Source: Pseudoalteromonas sp. A601
GTDB taxonomy: Bacteria > Pseudomonadota > Gammaproteobacteria > Enterobacterales > Alteromonadaceae
DNA length: 64,000 bases
Direction: 5' to 3'
Assembly: GCF_002165575.1 (NCBI RefSeq)
Contig: NZ_MXQF01000006.1
Location: 165,195 to 229,194, forward strand
The position numbers and the translations under genes are program-made. The notes under the pieces were generated by a model that was not told the DNA's origin, ran no database searches, and saw nothing but the letters and a program-made list of their open reading frames with translations. Within the stretch, counting starts at the first letter, position 1, and each line of letters opens with the position of its first letter. Below, piece after piece: positions 28,320-37,784 of this stretch.

Positions 28320-31300
28320 TTATGCTTTATCTAAATGTCTCCAGAGGTGGTGAGCTTTGTTTGTTGCGCTATTGATATCTACGCCAATTAAATATAAGCA
28401 TGGCGTTAAAATTAGGGTAGTCAGTGTAGCGAATATAATGCCGTATGCGAGTGATACCACCATTGGCACTAAAAACTTGGCTTGCTCTGTATCACCAGAA
28501 AGCATAGGAATTAAGCCGACAAAGGTGGTAAAAGAGGTGAGAGTAATAGCGCGAAAACGAGCACGGCACGCTGCCTTTACCGCCATAAGTGGGCTGCTGC
28601 CTTTAGCCCGTAAATTATTTAAGCAGTCTACTAGCACAATATTGTCGTTTACCACGACACCAGCGGCCGCTAAAATGCCTAGCATCGAAAATGCGCCAAA
28701 ATAAACCTGATGGGCTAAATGGCCGAAAATAGAGCCAGTGAATGCAAAGGGTATCGCCGACATGATCAGTAAAGGTTGGCTATAAGACTTAAAGGCCACG
28801 GCCATTAATACGTAAGCAATAAGCAGTGCTAACCCCTCATAGTGATACACTTTATCCATAAATTCATCTTGGTTTCGTGAACGGCCTTTTCTATCCATAT
28901 TAACTTCGGGATGGCGTTTGGCCCAAGCGACTAAGTATTCATTGCGAATGCTTTGTTTTAATGCATTCAAGTTGTTGCCGGCATAGTCGGCATAGACCCA
29001 GGCGACCTTCATGCCATCTCGTCTTTGTATTCGGCTAACACCGGGCTTGAGTTCAATATTCACCAGGTTAATTAGCGGAATTTCTATTTTATTTCGGGTT
29101 CTAATTTTTAATGCGTACAGTGAGTCAATGTCTTCTCTTTCTGCCCGGCTATAGTGCACGCGTACTCTTGAATCGCCGCCTTCTCTGGGCAGGCGTTGTA
29201 CTTCTTGGCCATAAAAAGCTTGTTTCACTTGTTGACTGATATCTTTTAAGCTCACTCCTAATGCTGCTGCACCGGGTTTCATGGTGAGCATGATCTCTTT
29301 ACTGCCACGGGCTAAACTGTCTCTGACTAAATATACATCGTCATATTCGGCTAAATGATTTTTAAGTTCTTTTACCGCAACGGTCATGGCATCTAAATTA
29401 TGACTTTGTACCATAAACGCCACTCTAGGCTCACGCTCGTTTAATGTGGCTTTAAACTCTATTTCTTCGGCATCAGGAATATCGCCAATGTATTCAGTTA
29501 ATAACTTAGTCGCGGTGTCGGTATCTATTATTCGCTGTTCATACGGCACTAGTTTTAAATAACTTGAAATTCGACTGCCGGATATCCGACTGTAATGATG
29601 ATCGATAAATTGACCATTACCGTCTAGGCTAAGCTTTGCAACATGCTGAGTAAGCAAATCTTGGCCTGCATTCATTTGATTGAGTACTTGGTTCATACGT
29701 TCAAATGAGACATTTTCGGGTAAGGTGACGTTTAGCCTAATGGTGTCGGCTTCAATTTTTGGCTCAAAAGATTGCAATATAAAATTGTCATTCAATAATT
29801 TAACCGACAAACTAAATACTAAAATAAACACCGCAACGACTAAATAACGATACGCTAATAAGACGTCGATAACAGGGCCGTAAACGTTATTACCTAACCA
29901 GGCTAAAAAGTCAGCAAATTTTTGTTGCAATAGAGCGAGTTTAGACGGGCTATTGTCAGCATCATCATCGGGTAAATGACGTAAGTGAGAAGGCAAAATA
30001 AACAAAGCTTCAAATAATGAAAAAGCTAAGGCCAACATAACCACGATGGCAATAGTACGGGTGAACTCTGCGGTGCTGCCAGGTAAAAATGCCATGGGCA
30101 TAAATACAATGATAGTCGTGAGTACGCCAAACACCACAGGTTTAGCAACCGCTTGTACGCCTAATAATGCGGCTTTTGCTCCGTGATGCCCCAACTCATG
30201 TTGTTTATGAATACTTTCTCCGATTACTATCGCATCATCTACCACTATGCCAATAACCATCATAAAGGCGAATAAGGACAGCATATTGAGCGAGATCGAA
30301 AAGCTAGGCAATAACCAAAAAGCGGCGGCGAATGTTGTCCCTATACCAATAGATACCCATACGGCAATACGAGGTTGTAAAAACAATAACAACAAACTAA
30401 AGACCAAAATTAAACCACTCAGCGCGCTATTAAATATCGTATCTAAGCGACTCTGATAAGCATCATTCCAGTCTTCCCAAATGGTTAAGCTGACTCCTGT
30501 GGGTAAGTGCTGAATTTTTTCTTTTATATATTCTCTGACATTGGCTGACATCTGCACAATATCCATATAATCGCCGTTGTACACATCGATCAGTAAAGCG
30601 GTTTCACCGTCGAAGGAGGAATAACGTTTACTGGCGGCAAGGCCATCATAGATGGTGGCGACATCGCCTAATGTTAATATGGCGCCGTCAGCTGAGTGGC
30701 GTAAGATGATTTTTTCGAAGTCTATTTGTTTTTCAGCCCGGTTGCGTACATTTAATCGAAAGGTTTCAGTTTCGCCATAGACGCTACCTGCGGAAGTATT
30801 AATCGAGTTATTACGTACCGCCGACTCTATTTCATTAAATGATAAGCCAAATTGACGTAATTTTTGCTCTGTGACTTGGATAGATATTTCTTCGTTAATA
30901 TTACCGCTGATATCGACATTGGTAATTAAGGGCAGCGCTGCCACCTCTCGACGAATTTCCTGAGCCAATTTATTTAGCGTGAGCTCATTAATATTGCCAT
31001 GTAAGGCGATTCTGATCATTTGATCACGTTTTATACGCTCTGTGACTATGGGTCTATCGGCGTCAGAGGGTAAGCCATTAACAGAATTAATTTTTTCGCG
31101 CACATCATCAGAAAACTTACGTCGGTCGACTCTTTCCTCCCCAGTGATGGTAACTTGGGCACGCCCTTCGAAGGCATTTGAGACAATAGATTTTATTCCT
31201 TCTACATTTTTTACCGCCTCTTCAAAACGGACGATTATTTGATCTTCGATATCTCTAGGACTCGCTCCTTGCCAAGTCATACGTACATCCATGATAGGTA

Positions 31301-31436
31301 ACCGAACGGTCGGGAAGGGTTCTTTTTCTATGGTTAATAAATAAGACATACTGCCAGCTACAACCAGTATTAACATTGCGAGATTAGCGGCTATAGGGTT
31401 ACGTATCCACCATGCGAGAATAGAGTTATTTTGCAT
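28320..31436 (-). CDS. RND-family efflux pump, inner-membrane component
   Basis: A 1038-aa proton-driven transporter of the AcrB/HAE1 type. It has a first transmembrane helix after a short cytosolic start (WWIRNPIAANLAMLILVVAGS), two large periplasmic loops, and two membrane blocks of six helices. The proton-relay pair DD lies in IGIVVDDAIVIGES (about residue 400), and the second-half counterpart is AAGVVVNDNIVLVD. It forms a tripartite pump with the adaptor and outer-membrane factor just upstream; its start overlaps the adaptor stop by 11 bases. The exported compound is unknown; position inside the sulfatase locus does not by itself imply glycan transport. Confidence 0.93.
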   Translation of the reverse strand: MQNNSILAWWIRNPIAANLAMLILVVAGSMSYLLTIEKEPFPTVRLPIMDVRMTWQGASPRDIEDQIIVRFEEAVKNVEGIKSIVSNAFEGRAQVTITGEERVDRRKFSDDVREKINSVNGLPSDADRPIVTERIKRDQMIRIALHGNINELTLNKLAQEIRREVAALPLITNVDISGNINEEISIQVTEQKLRQFGLSFNEIESAVRNNSINTSAGSVYGETETFRLNVRNRAEKQIDFEKIILRHSADGAILTLGDVATIYDGLAASKRYSSFDGETALLIDVYNGDYMDIVQMSANVREYIKEKIQHLPTGVSLTIWEDWNDAYQSRLDTIFNSALSGLILVFSLLLLFLQPRIAVWVSIGIGTTFAAAFWLLPSFSISLNMLSLFAFMMVIGIVVDDAIVIGESIHKQHELGHHGAKAALLGVQAVAKPVVFGVLTTIIVFMPMAFLPGSTAEFTRTIAIVVMLALAFSLFEALFILPSHLRHLPDDDADNSPSKLALLQQKFADFLAWLGNNVYGPVIDVLLAYRYLVVAVFILVFSLSVKLLNDNFILQSFEPKIEADTIRLNVTLPENVSFERMNQVLNQMNAGQDLLTQHVAKLSLDGNGQFIDHHYSRISGSRISSYLKLVPYEQRIIDTDTATKLLTEYIGDIPDAEEIEFKATLNEREPRVAFMVQSHNLDAMTVAVKELKNHLAEYDDVYLVRDSLARGSKEIMLTMKPGAAALGVSLKDISQQVKQAFYGQEVQRLPREGGDSRVRVHYSRAEREDIDSLYALKIRTRNKIEIPLINLVNIELKPGVSRIQRRDGMKVAWVYADYAGNNLNALKQSIRNEYLVAWAKRHPEVNMDRKGRSRNQDEFMDKVYHYEGLALLIAYVLMAVAFKSYSQPLLIMSAIPFAFTGSIFGHLAHQVYFGAFSMLGILAAAGVVVNDNIVLVDCLNNLRAKGSSPLMAVKAACRARFRAITLTSFTTFVGLIPMLSGDTEQAKFLVPMVVSLAYGIIFATLTTLILTPCLYLIGVDINSATNKAHHLWRHLDKA

Positions 31437-32667
31437 GGCTTTTGCCTAGTTGAGCCAGTTGCTCATTTTCAAATAACGGTAATAATGGCATACCCGGTGT
31501 CGGGATGGCTAAGGCTGAGGTGATCACTAAGCTTTGGTCAGGTAAATTTTTCACTATGATAGAGCCCGGAGTGCGCTGCACGATATCAGCCATGTGTATT
31601 TGCAACTGATTGTTTTGATCTACTATCCATAATTGCTCGTTACTACGCAGAGCCAGCTTAGGCAGTGACGTAACATGCTCGACTAATTGGCCCGTAATTT
31701 CTGCATTAACATATAAGCCTTTCAGCAGTGGCTGCTGCTGGTTTTGCTGTTGATGTATTTCGGCTACGGCATAAAGGCTATGTGTTTGGGGATCAATGGC
31801 CGCTTCTACACGGGTAACCTGTGCTTGCCATTGGTAATGTTGATTGCCAATAGTGGCACTAAGATTAACCGGAAACTCAGAGCGAGTGTGATCAGTGTAA
31901 TAATCAAGTGGTAAGCCTATTTGGCTAAATTGTTCAGAGGTCATTGGCAACCTTATTTCCATGATATCTGTGCCATGTAATTGCGTGATTAATCCGCCGC
32001 GATTGATATATTGACCCACGGTTAAGTTTTCTTTTTCGATACGGCCATCAAAGGGCGCAAATATTTGCGTTCGAGCCAAGGCTAGCTCAGCGATAGCTAA
32101 ATTTGCTTTTGCAGCGTTTAAAGCGGCTTCGGCTTGTTTTAGTTGTGGAATACCTAATGCTAAATCAGATGGGTTTTGGCGGCCTAAGTCGGCCAGCTCT
32201 GCTTGTGCTGATTGTGATTCGGCTTTAACTTTAATTAATTGCTGGGCTGCTTGGGCAACGCTTGACTGCCTTTGGATCACTTGCAATTGATAATTTTGTT
32301 GGTCGATTTGTACTAACAGTTCACCTTTTGAAACTTTACCGCCATTCACTAGGTTTTCAGATAACTTCGCTATTTTTCCCGCTACTTCGCTACGAATTTC
32401 TAAATCGTATTTGGGCAACATTTGACCTTGGCTATAGCCCAATAAAGCCACACTCGTTTGCTGGGCTTTATGGACAAATACTTTATGTAACTTAACCCGA
32501 GAGGGACGCTCACTCGGCTGAGGTTTATTTTCATCTAGCCAGTTGACCACGGCCCAGCTAAGCAAAAATAACCCAAAAGGTAATAGAAACCACTTAATTA
32601 TTTTGCCGATTAATATTTTACGTTTAGCAGGGGGCAGGTTGCCAATGAAAAAATATGTGCCAGACAT
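31426..32667 (-). CDS. RND efflux periplasmic adaptor (membrane fusion protein)
   Basis: An adaptor of about 413 aa with one N-terminal membrane anchor (IIKWFLLPFGLFLLSWAVVNWL). The biotinyl-lipoyl half motif GKVSKGELLVQIDQQNYQLQV is next, then a coiled-coil hairpin (about 130-195), the second lipoyl half AKTQIFAPFDGRIEKENLTVG-like segment and beta-barrel domains. It links the pump to the outer-membrane channel. I use the ATG at 32667, which follows the upstream gene's stop by one base. The longer frame from 32703 would overlap that gene by 35 bases and begins with an untypical hydrophobic stretch. Confidence 0.88.
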   Translation of the reverse strand: MSGTYFFIGNLPPAKRKILIGKIIKWFLLPFGLFLLSWAVVNWLDENKPQPSERPSRVKLHKVFVHKAQQTSVALLGYSQGQMLPKYDLEIRSEVAGKIAKLSENLVNGGKVSKGELLVQIDQQNYQLQVIQRQSSVAQAAQQLIKVKAESQSAQAELADLGRQNPSDLALGIPQLKQAEAALNAAKANLAIAELALARTQIFAPFDGRIEKENLTVGQYINRGGLITQLHGTDIMEIRLPMTSEQFSQIGLPLDYYTDHTRSEFPVNLSATIGNQHYQWQAQVTRVEAAIDPQTHSLYAVAEIHQQQNQQQPLLKGLYVNAEITGQLVEHVTSLPKLALRSNEQLWIVDQNNQLQIHMADIVQRTPGSIIVKNLPDQSLVITSALAIPTPGMPLLPLFENEQLAQLGKSHAK

Positions 32668-32668
32668 G

Positions 32669-34063
32669 TTACAAAATCTCACTAGAAATAGGGAAGGGTT
32701 CACCTAGCGCTAAAATTAAATTCACTCGGTTTGATAAAATCGCAAAACGGCTTCGGATCAAATTGACTTTGGCAGCAATACGCCGCGTTTGTATATTGAG
32801 CAGTTCAAAACTGCTGGCTAAACCATTGTGATAGTTTGCTAGCGTGCGTTTTTCAGCGTTATCAATTTGTGTATACGCATTTTTTAAGGCAATAAAGCGC
32901 TGACGTTGCAGCTTCTCGGTGTATAAGGCTTGCTCTATTTCTTGCCAAGCCGTAAGTAAACTCTGTTGATATTGGGCTAGGGCTAAGTCCTGCCTAGCAT
33001 GTTGTTGTTTTATACGTGCATCAATAGCACCGTTGCTAAATAGAGGCTGCACTAAGTTAGCGGTTAAGTTTGCGAGCCAATACTGCCAATCGAATAGTTG
33101 GCTAAAATCGGCGCGGTTTACTTGCAGGTTCGCGCTGAGGTTAATGTCGGGCAAATGCCCTTTGTCTGCCGCTTTACTTTGATAATATGCGCTCATTAAG
33201 CGAAATTCTGCCACTAATAAATCAGGTCTTTGCGCTAATACTTTGTTAGGGGAAATAACCTTGATGAGAGTAGGTAAACCAATCTCTAAGTTGGTACTGG
33301 CAATGGGCGTACTGGGGTAGCGCCCAACTAAAAGGTTAAACCTCTGCTTGGCTAGATTAAGACTCAGTTTTTGTTGATTAAGATCCGCTTCAATGGTGTG
33401 TAAGCTATTTAGTGCTAAACGGTAATCTTGAGTGCTAGAAAGTCCAGAATCTAAGCGTTGGGCGGTCATTTTTACTCTTCGTTGTTGGCGGGCTAAGTTT
33501 TGTTTAGACCAATAAACCAGTTCATTCCCTTGTTGGATATCTAAATACCTTAATAACACTTGCCCCATTACAGATTGTTTTGCAGCCGCTAAGTCAAACT
33601 CGGAGGCGGTAAGTTCAGCCTGGGTAGCGGCACGCGTATTGGCTAATTTTTGCCATAAATCTAATTCCCAGCTCGCTCGGAAATTAGTTGAATACTGACT
33701 TTGTACCCCTTTTTCATCAGCCCATATGAATTGCTCTCGGCTAGAACCTAAAACAGCATCCAACTGGGGTAAGGCAGTGGCCTGAGCGCTTTGCTTAGTC
33801 GCTTGACTAATTTGAAGGCGTGCTAATGCCATTTTAATGGTTAGGTTATCTAGCTGAGCCTGTTTGAGAATGTGTTGTAGTGCTTTAGGGATGCTTATTA
33901 AGGGCTCGGCACTGAGTTTATTTTCACCCCCCGCCAGTTGCCCAGTATTAAACCAGTCTGCAGGAATGGTTTGCCTGCGTGAGAGTTCACTATTCGCTGT
34001 TTCTACAGAGGAACTACACGCGCTGAGAAATAATACAGTGATTAAAACAACAAGTTGATACAT
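32669..34063 (-). CDS. RND efflux outer-membrane factor, TolC/OprM type lipoprotein
   Basis: An outer-membrane factor of about 464 aa. From ATG at 34063 it starts MYQLVVLITVLFLSAC, a clean lipobox with cysteine 16, so I prefer this to the longer frame from 34153. Two repeats of the OEP fold are visible: RLQISQATKQSAQATALPQLDAVLG with the following SWELDLWQKLANTRAA, and AKQRFNLLVGRYPS with RPDLLVAEFRLMSAYYQS further on. It should form the trimeric exit channel of the pump encoded downstream. The three genes form one tight operon. A 145-base gap separates it from the sulfatase gene upstream. Confidence 0.88.
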   Translation of the reverse strand: MYQLVVLITVLFLSACSSSVETANSELSRRQTIPADWFNTGQLAGGENKLSAEPLISIPKALQHILKQAQLDNLTIKMALARLQISQATKQSAQATALPQLDAVLGSSREQFIWADEKGVQSQYSTNFRASWELDLWQKLANTRAATQAELTASEFDLAAAKQSVMGQVLLRYLDIQQGNELVYWSKQNLARQQRRVKMTAQRLDSGLSSTQDYRLALNSLHTIEADLNQQKLSLNLAKQRFNLLVGRYPSTPIASTNLEIGLPTLIKVISPNKVLAQRPDLLVAEFRLMSAYYQSKAADKGHLPDINLSANLQVNRADFSQLFDWQYWLANLTANLVQPLFSNGAIDARIKQQHARQDLALAQYQQSLLTAWQEIEQALYTEKLQRQRFIALKNAYTQIDNAEKRTLANYHNGLASSFELLNIQTRRIAAKVNLIRSRFAILSNRVNLILALGEPFPISSEIL

Positions 34064-34208
34064 GAGGGTAGGACATCCTTGTCTCGGTAAATGTAAAATG
34101 CACAGCAACTTGTTTCCACTTATATTGATAGCTAATAAAAAATTGATAAACATGCGTTTTCACTGTTTATTAGCGGTGTAAATACAGATAAAGCGTTTAA
34201 ATTGGCTT

Positions 34209-35777
34209 TTAGTAAAGCTCTTGTACCAATGACTGGGTTCTCGCGCGATAGTACGCTAGCTCTTTCGCATAGTTAGGGTCTTTAGCGAGGTTGGTTAATT
34301 CGTTAGGATCTGCAACGATATTAAACAGCTCTTCATAAATAGGTTCTTCGTTGGTAGTAAAAGACTGCGCTGGTAAATACTTCAATCTATCTTGTTTTTT
34401 ACTGAACGAGCGAATGTATTTAAATTTCTTATCTCGCACCCCTTCTTGTCTTGGGTAGCCTTGGTCGGTAAACAAGTTTTCAAGAAACACCTCTTGTCTC
34501 CATGGTGAGTCTGTTTTCTTTCCCTCTATCAGTGGCACTAGACTTTTACCTTGATATGACGAAGGTATATTTGCACCGGCCATATCTAAAATAGTTGCTA
34601 CGATATCTTGGCCAACCACTAACTCATCTACGTGCTTACCTTGCGTGTTATTGTCAAAAAACGGAGAGTAGATAATAAGCGGAACGTGCACCGACTCGTC
34701 ATACAGAATCGTTTTTCCACCTAGCCCATGTTCGCCAAGTAACAAGCCATTATCTGAAGCGAAAACGATAATGGTATTTTGATCTTCATTCATACTTTTT
34801 AGCTGTTCACGCAGCTCACCAACAAACAGGTCTATGGCATGTACTGCTCGTGTCATCTTTAATTTATCGTTTAACAATTTTTTCTTATTACTCGTGACAT
34901 AGTATTTGGTTAAGTCACTTGTGCCATAAACGTCTTTAGGTAAACTAATTGGCACAGGATAACCCGCAGGTAAGTCTATTTGACCGCGTTTATCTTCAAA
35001 AAGGGTTTTATAAATAGCGGGGTCGCTTTTCAGACTACCCATTGAACCAATGCTTGATGCATGAGGTAAATTGAAGTTAATCCATGCCGCAAATGGTTTG
35101 TTGGGATCTCTACGCTGTATACTTTTTTTAGTTAAAGGCTCAGCATTCTCATAAAAGTAGTCGTAATCTTTGTTTTGAGTTAAATAAGCTTTAGTCGCCT
35201 CCATCAAGCCTTCAATTTGTGTTTGATTTTTTAAATTTGAGAAGGCTTTATGCTTACGTTTAAAATGAAATCCCAAATGGCCATTGCCAAAGTAGGCAAA
35301 ATCGATATTTTTACGTAAAGGCGTATCATTTTTATCGGCAATTTTTGTATGGTGTTTGCCAATAAACGCAGTGGAGTAACCCTGCTTTTTAAGCTGCATT
35401 AACCAACTATCATCAAAAACCTCTTTTGTAATAACGTTTTTAGATCTGGTGTGAAAACCAATTTTATTTTTTCGCTCCCACTGACCGGTAAACATGTTTG
35501 CTCTGCTAGGGCCACAAATAGGGCTGGTAATAAATGCATTGTCGAAGAAAATACCTTCTTTAGCCAACTTATCGATATACTTAGTTGGCGATAAGGGATC
35601 GCCGGTCATGGTAAGCGAATTAAAGCGTTGGTCGTCGGTAAAAATGAAAATCACATTCGGTTGCTTGCCTTCTTTACTGCCAGCGGCGCTTAAGGACTCA
35701 GCAAACGCTGGCATATTCAGAGTAAGTAACGACACAAAAGCTAAACAGTGTAATAGGGATATTGAATTTCGGCGCAT
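34209..35777 (-). CDS. S1-family sulfatase, secreted
   Basis: A 522-aa sulfatase with a signal peptide ending near AFA (residue 26). The metal site is FTDDQRFNSLT, and the formylglycine motif CGPSR has its cysteine at 88, followed by ANMFTGQWERKN. FIGKHHTKI stands in place of GKWH. ASDNGLLLGEHGLGGK is the second metal site and YDESVHVPLIIYSP follows. Its motif set resembles heparan- or choline-sulfatase-like S1 enzymes (LGEHG) rather than the CTPSR group. It is the first gene of the minus-strand half and may be co-expressed with the RND genes and glycosidases after it. Confidence 0.94.
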   Translation of the reverse strand: MRRNSISLLHCLAFVSLLTLNMPAFAESLSAAGSKEGKQPNVIFIFTDDQRFNSLTMTGDPLSPTKYIDKLAKEGIFFDNAFITSPICGPSRANMFTGQWERKNKIGFHTRSKNVITKEVFDDSWLMQLKKQGYSTAFIGKHHTKIADKNDTPLRKNIDFAYFGNGHLGFHFKRKHKAFSNLKNQTQIEGLMEATKAYLTQNKDYDYFYENAEPLTKKSIQRRDPNKPFAAWINFNLPHASSIGSMGSLKSDPAIYKTLFEDKRGQIDLPAGYPVPISLPKDVYGTSDLTKYYVTSNKKKLLNDKLKMTRAVHAIDLFVGELREQLKSMNEDQNTIIVFASDNGLLLGEHGLGGKTILYDESVHVPLIIYSPFFDNNTQGKHVDELVVGQDIVATILDMAGANIPSSYQGKSLVPLIEGKKTDSPWRQEVFLENLFTDQGYPRQEGVRDKKFKYIRSFSKKQDRLKYLPAQSFTTNEEPIYEELFNIVADPNELTNLAKDPNYAKELAYYRARTQSLVQELY

Positions 35778-35945
35778 TGTATTTACCTGTTGTGATAATC
35801 AGTCAAACGGTTTGTGGTAACTAGTTGCTTAGTCATCACACTTTAAGTTGTCAGTCGTCATTGCTTTGAACACTCATAGAGCAAGCAATTAATTAAGCGT
35901 TATGCTGTTTAGCTTATTAAAAATGCAGCTACAGCGGATTAAAAT

Positions 35946-35966
35946 CCCATTCTGGTGGGTTTTTTT
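35946..35966 (+). terminator. orphan rho-independent terminator in a divergent intergenic region
   Basis: CCCA pairs with TGGG around a short loop and is followed by seven T. On the plus strand it follows no annotated gene, which suggests a short untranslated transcript or a leader upstream of the esterase gene. Confidence 0.5.
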
Positions 35967-36159
35967 AAATATGAAACGACAAGTTGTATATGAAATATAT
36001 TTTGATGTTACTTTTTTGTCAATTCTTTATTTGCATAGCTATTAAATTCGCAATTTCTTTAAAGTTCGTCCTGGCTATTATTTAACAGTACAGCACTGAC
36101 TCCTTTTTCAAATATAAAATTTAATTGAGTATATAAAATTAATCATTTATGTTAATTTT

Positions 36160-36174
36160 TTGTATAAAATACAA
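36160..36174. promoter_or_regulatory. inverted repeat TTGTAT-N3-ATACAA, possible operator
   Basis: Perfect six-base half sites separated by AAA, about 185 bases before the esterase start. The related half sites TGTATT/AATACA occur in front of the fucose operon at 42702-42730. Confidence 0.35.
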
Positions 36175-36357
36175 CAAAGAATGACTTGTTTAAAAATGGG
36201 CTGTTCGGTAGTGATGAGGACTTTGCTCTTCAGCGCTCCTCTAAATTTGCTGCTGTGAGCGTTAATTTATAGATTAAAGCCAAGACCATTGATTGTCATT
36301 TGCTCGTTATTAATCGAACAATGACAACACCTTTTTGAAATTTGAGCCGGATAATTA

Positions 36358-37674
36358 ATGAAAAGACTTAACATTTTGCTGGTTAGCATTTTATGTAGCA
36401 GCTTATTGAACGCGTGCGCATTTGCAAACTCTATGCAGATTAATACAAGAGCGCAATTAGAGGCGCATTTTTCCCAGCTATCGGCAAACGCGAACGCAAA
36501 GGTTATATCTTCTAAACGTCGAGCAGACGGTATGATGGAGCTCTATTTAGAAGGAGAGCCCTACACCGCAGCCAATGGCAATATGACAACCACGCAGATT
36601 TTTGCTCTTTATAAGCTGCCCGTTATGCCGTTAAAAACAGCTAAGGGTAAAACGCCTGCGATGGTACTCGTTCATGGTGGGGGAGGCACAGCCTTTAAAC
36701 AGTGGGTAGAAAAGTGGAATGATGCGGGATTTGCAGCAATGGCTATCGCTGTTGAAGGGCAAACTGACACGGTTGTTGATAACCTTAACACAACAAAAAT
36801 TAAAGGCAGTTTGAAGTGGCAAAAACATTTAAACTCTGGGCCCTCTCGAGATGGAATTTACGCTGACTTTGATAAACCCTTAACAGAGCAATGGATGTTT
36901 CATGCCGTGTCAGCAGTGATCCGTGCCAAGAGTTTTCTAGCATCGCAACCGGATATTGACGAGCAACATATTGGCTTAGCCGGGATTTCTTGGGGCGGGG
37001 TGATCACTGCAACGGTTATGGGATTTGATAATAGCTTCGATTTTTCAATTCCTATTTACGGCTGTGGTTTTTTAGACAGCATGGAGAATCAATATAAAGA
37101 AGCCTTACAGGGGAACTTTGCATACCAAACTTTTTGGGAGCCAGGCCTGGCGGTTGGTCATTATTTAAAGCCTTCTTTGTGGTTAACGTGGCGAGCAGAT
37201 AAACATTTTTCCTTAGATGCTCAAGCGCGTACTTATCATCAATTAACGACTGATTATTCGGTGAGTATTAAGCCGGGTATTAAACATGGGCACAGAGTGG
37301 GTTGGCAGCAGGACGAGCCTTATCTTTTTGCTACGCAAGTTGTGCGTCAAGGTAGCGTTTGGGCTAAGTCACTTGCAGTTAAAAATCTCAACTCAGGCAA
37401 AGTACAAGCCGAGTTTATAGTTAACCTAGGTAATCAAGAGTACCAAGTGACAAAAGCAACAATTCACTACACAAAAGATAACGGCCATACCGGCAATGCG
37501 AAATGGCTAAAGGCTGAAATGGAGCTGGTGGCTTCAAAAACACAACCTGGACGATATACAGCAACGTCAGACGTACTTGCTATGGGGGTGCGCCATTGGT
37601 TTGTTAATTTAGAAGTGAAGATAGTGAATGAAAATAAAACATATACTGTGAGCAGCACTCTTTATTCAAATTAA
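36358..37674 (+). CDS. exported dienelactone-hydrolase-like esterase, probable carbohydrate deacetylase
   Basis: A 438-aa alpha/beta hydrolase with an N-terminal export signal (LLNAC, possible lipobox at residue 20). The oxyanion strand is AMVLVHGGGGTAFKQW, the nucleophile elbow is IGLAGISWGGV (serine near 216), and the acid/histidine region includes LWLTWRADKHFSLDAQA and IKHGHRVGWQ. A C-terminal beta-sandwich of about 90 residues (AEFIVNLGNQEYQVTKATI) follows, as in acetyl-xylan-esterase-like proteins of polysaccharide loci. Removal of acetyl groups from the fucan is the likely job; the exact substrate is inferred. Confidence 0.75.
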   Translation: MKRLNILLVSILCSSLLNACAFANSMQINTRAQLEAHFSQLSANANAKVISSKRRADGMMELYLEGEPYTAANGNMTTTQIFALYKLPVMPLKTAKGKTPAMVLVHGGGGTAFKQWVEKWNDAGFAAMAIAVEGQTDTVVDNLNTTKIKGSLKWQKHLNSGPSRDGIYADFDKPLTEQWMFHAVSAVIRAKSFLASQPDIDEQHIGLAGISWGGVITATVMGFDNSFDFSIPIYGCGFLDSMENQYKEALQGNFAYQTFWEPGLAVGHYLKPSLWLTWRADKHFSLDAQARTYHQLTTDYSVSIKPGIKHGHRVGWQQDEPYLFATQVVRQGSVWAKSLAVKNLNSGKVQAEFIVNLGNQEYQVTKATIHYTKDNGHTGNAKWLKAEMELVASKTQPGRYTATSDVLAMGVRHWFVNLEVKIVNENKTYTVSSTLYSN

Positions 37675-37784
37675 GCAAGGTTGATTTTGATATTGGTGTT
37701 GCAGAAAACAGGCTTGTTCTTATAAAAAATGTAAAGCATCATATTACACAGCGAATATTAGCAAAGACTAAACAAGGTTAAAAA

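Larger units (their letters stand above)
35778..36357. other. 580-bp divergent intergenic region
   Basis: Lies between the minus-strand sulfatase and the plus-strand esterase. It contains a terminator-like hairpin at 35946-35966 that belongs to neither gene. TTTTAAATATGAAACGA at 35963-35979 resembles the motif upstream of the GH95-like gene. The inverted repeat TTGTAT-AAA-ATACAA lies at 36160-36174. No ORF is supported. Confidence 0.45.
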
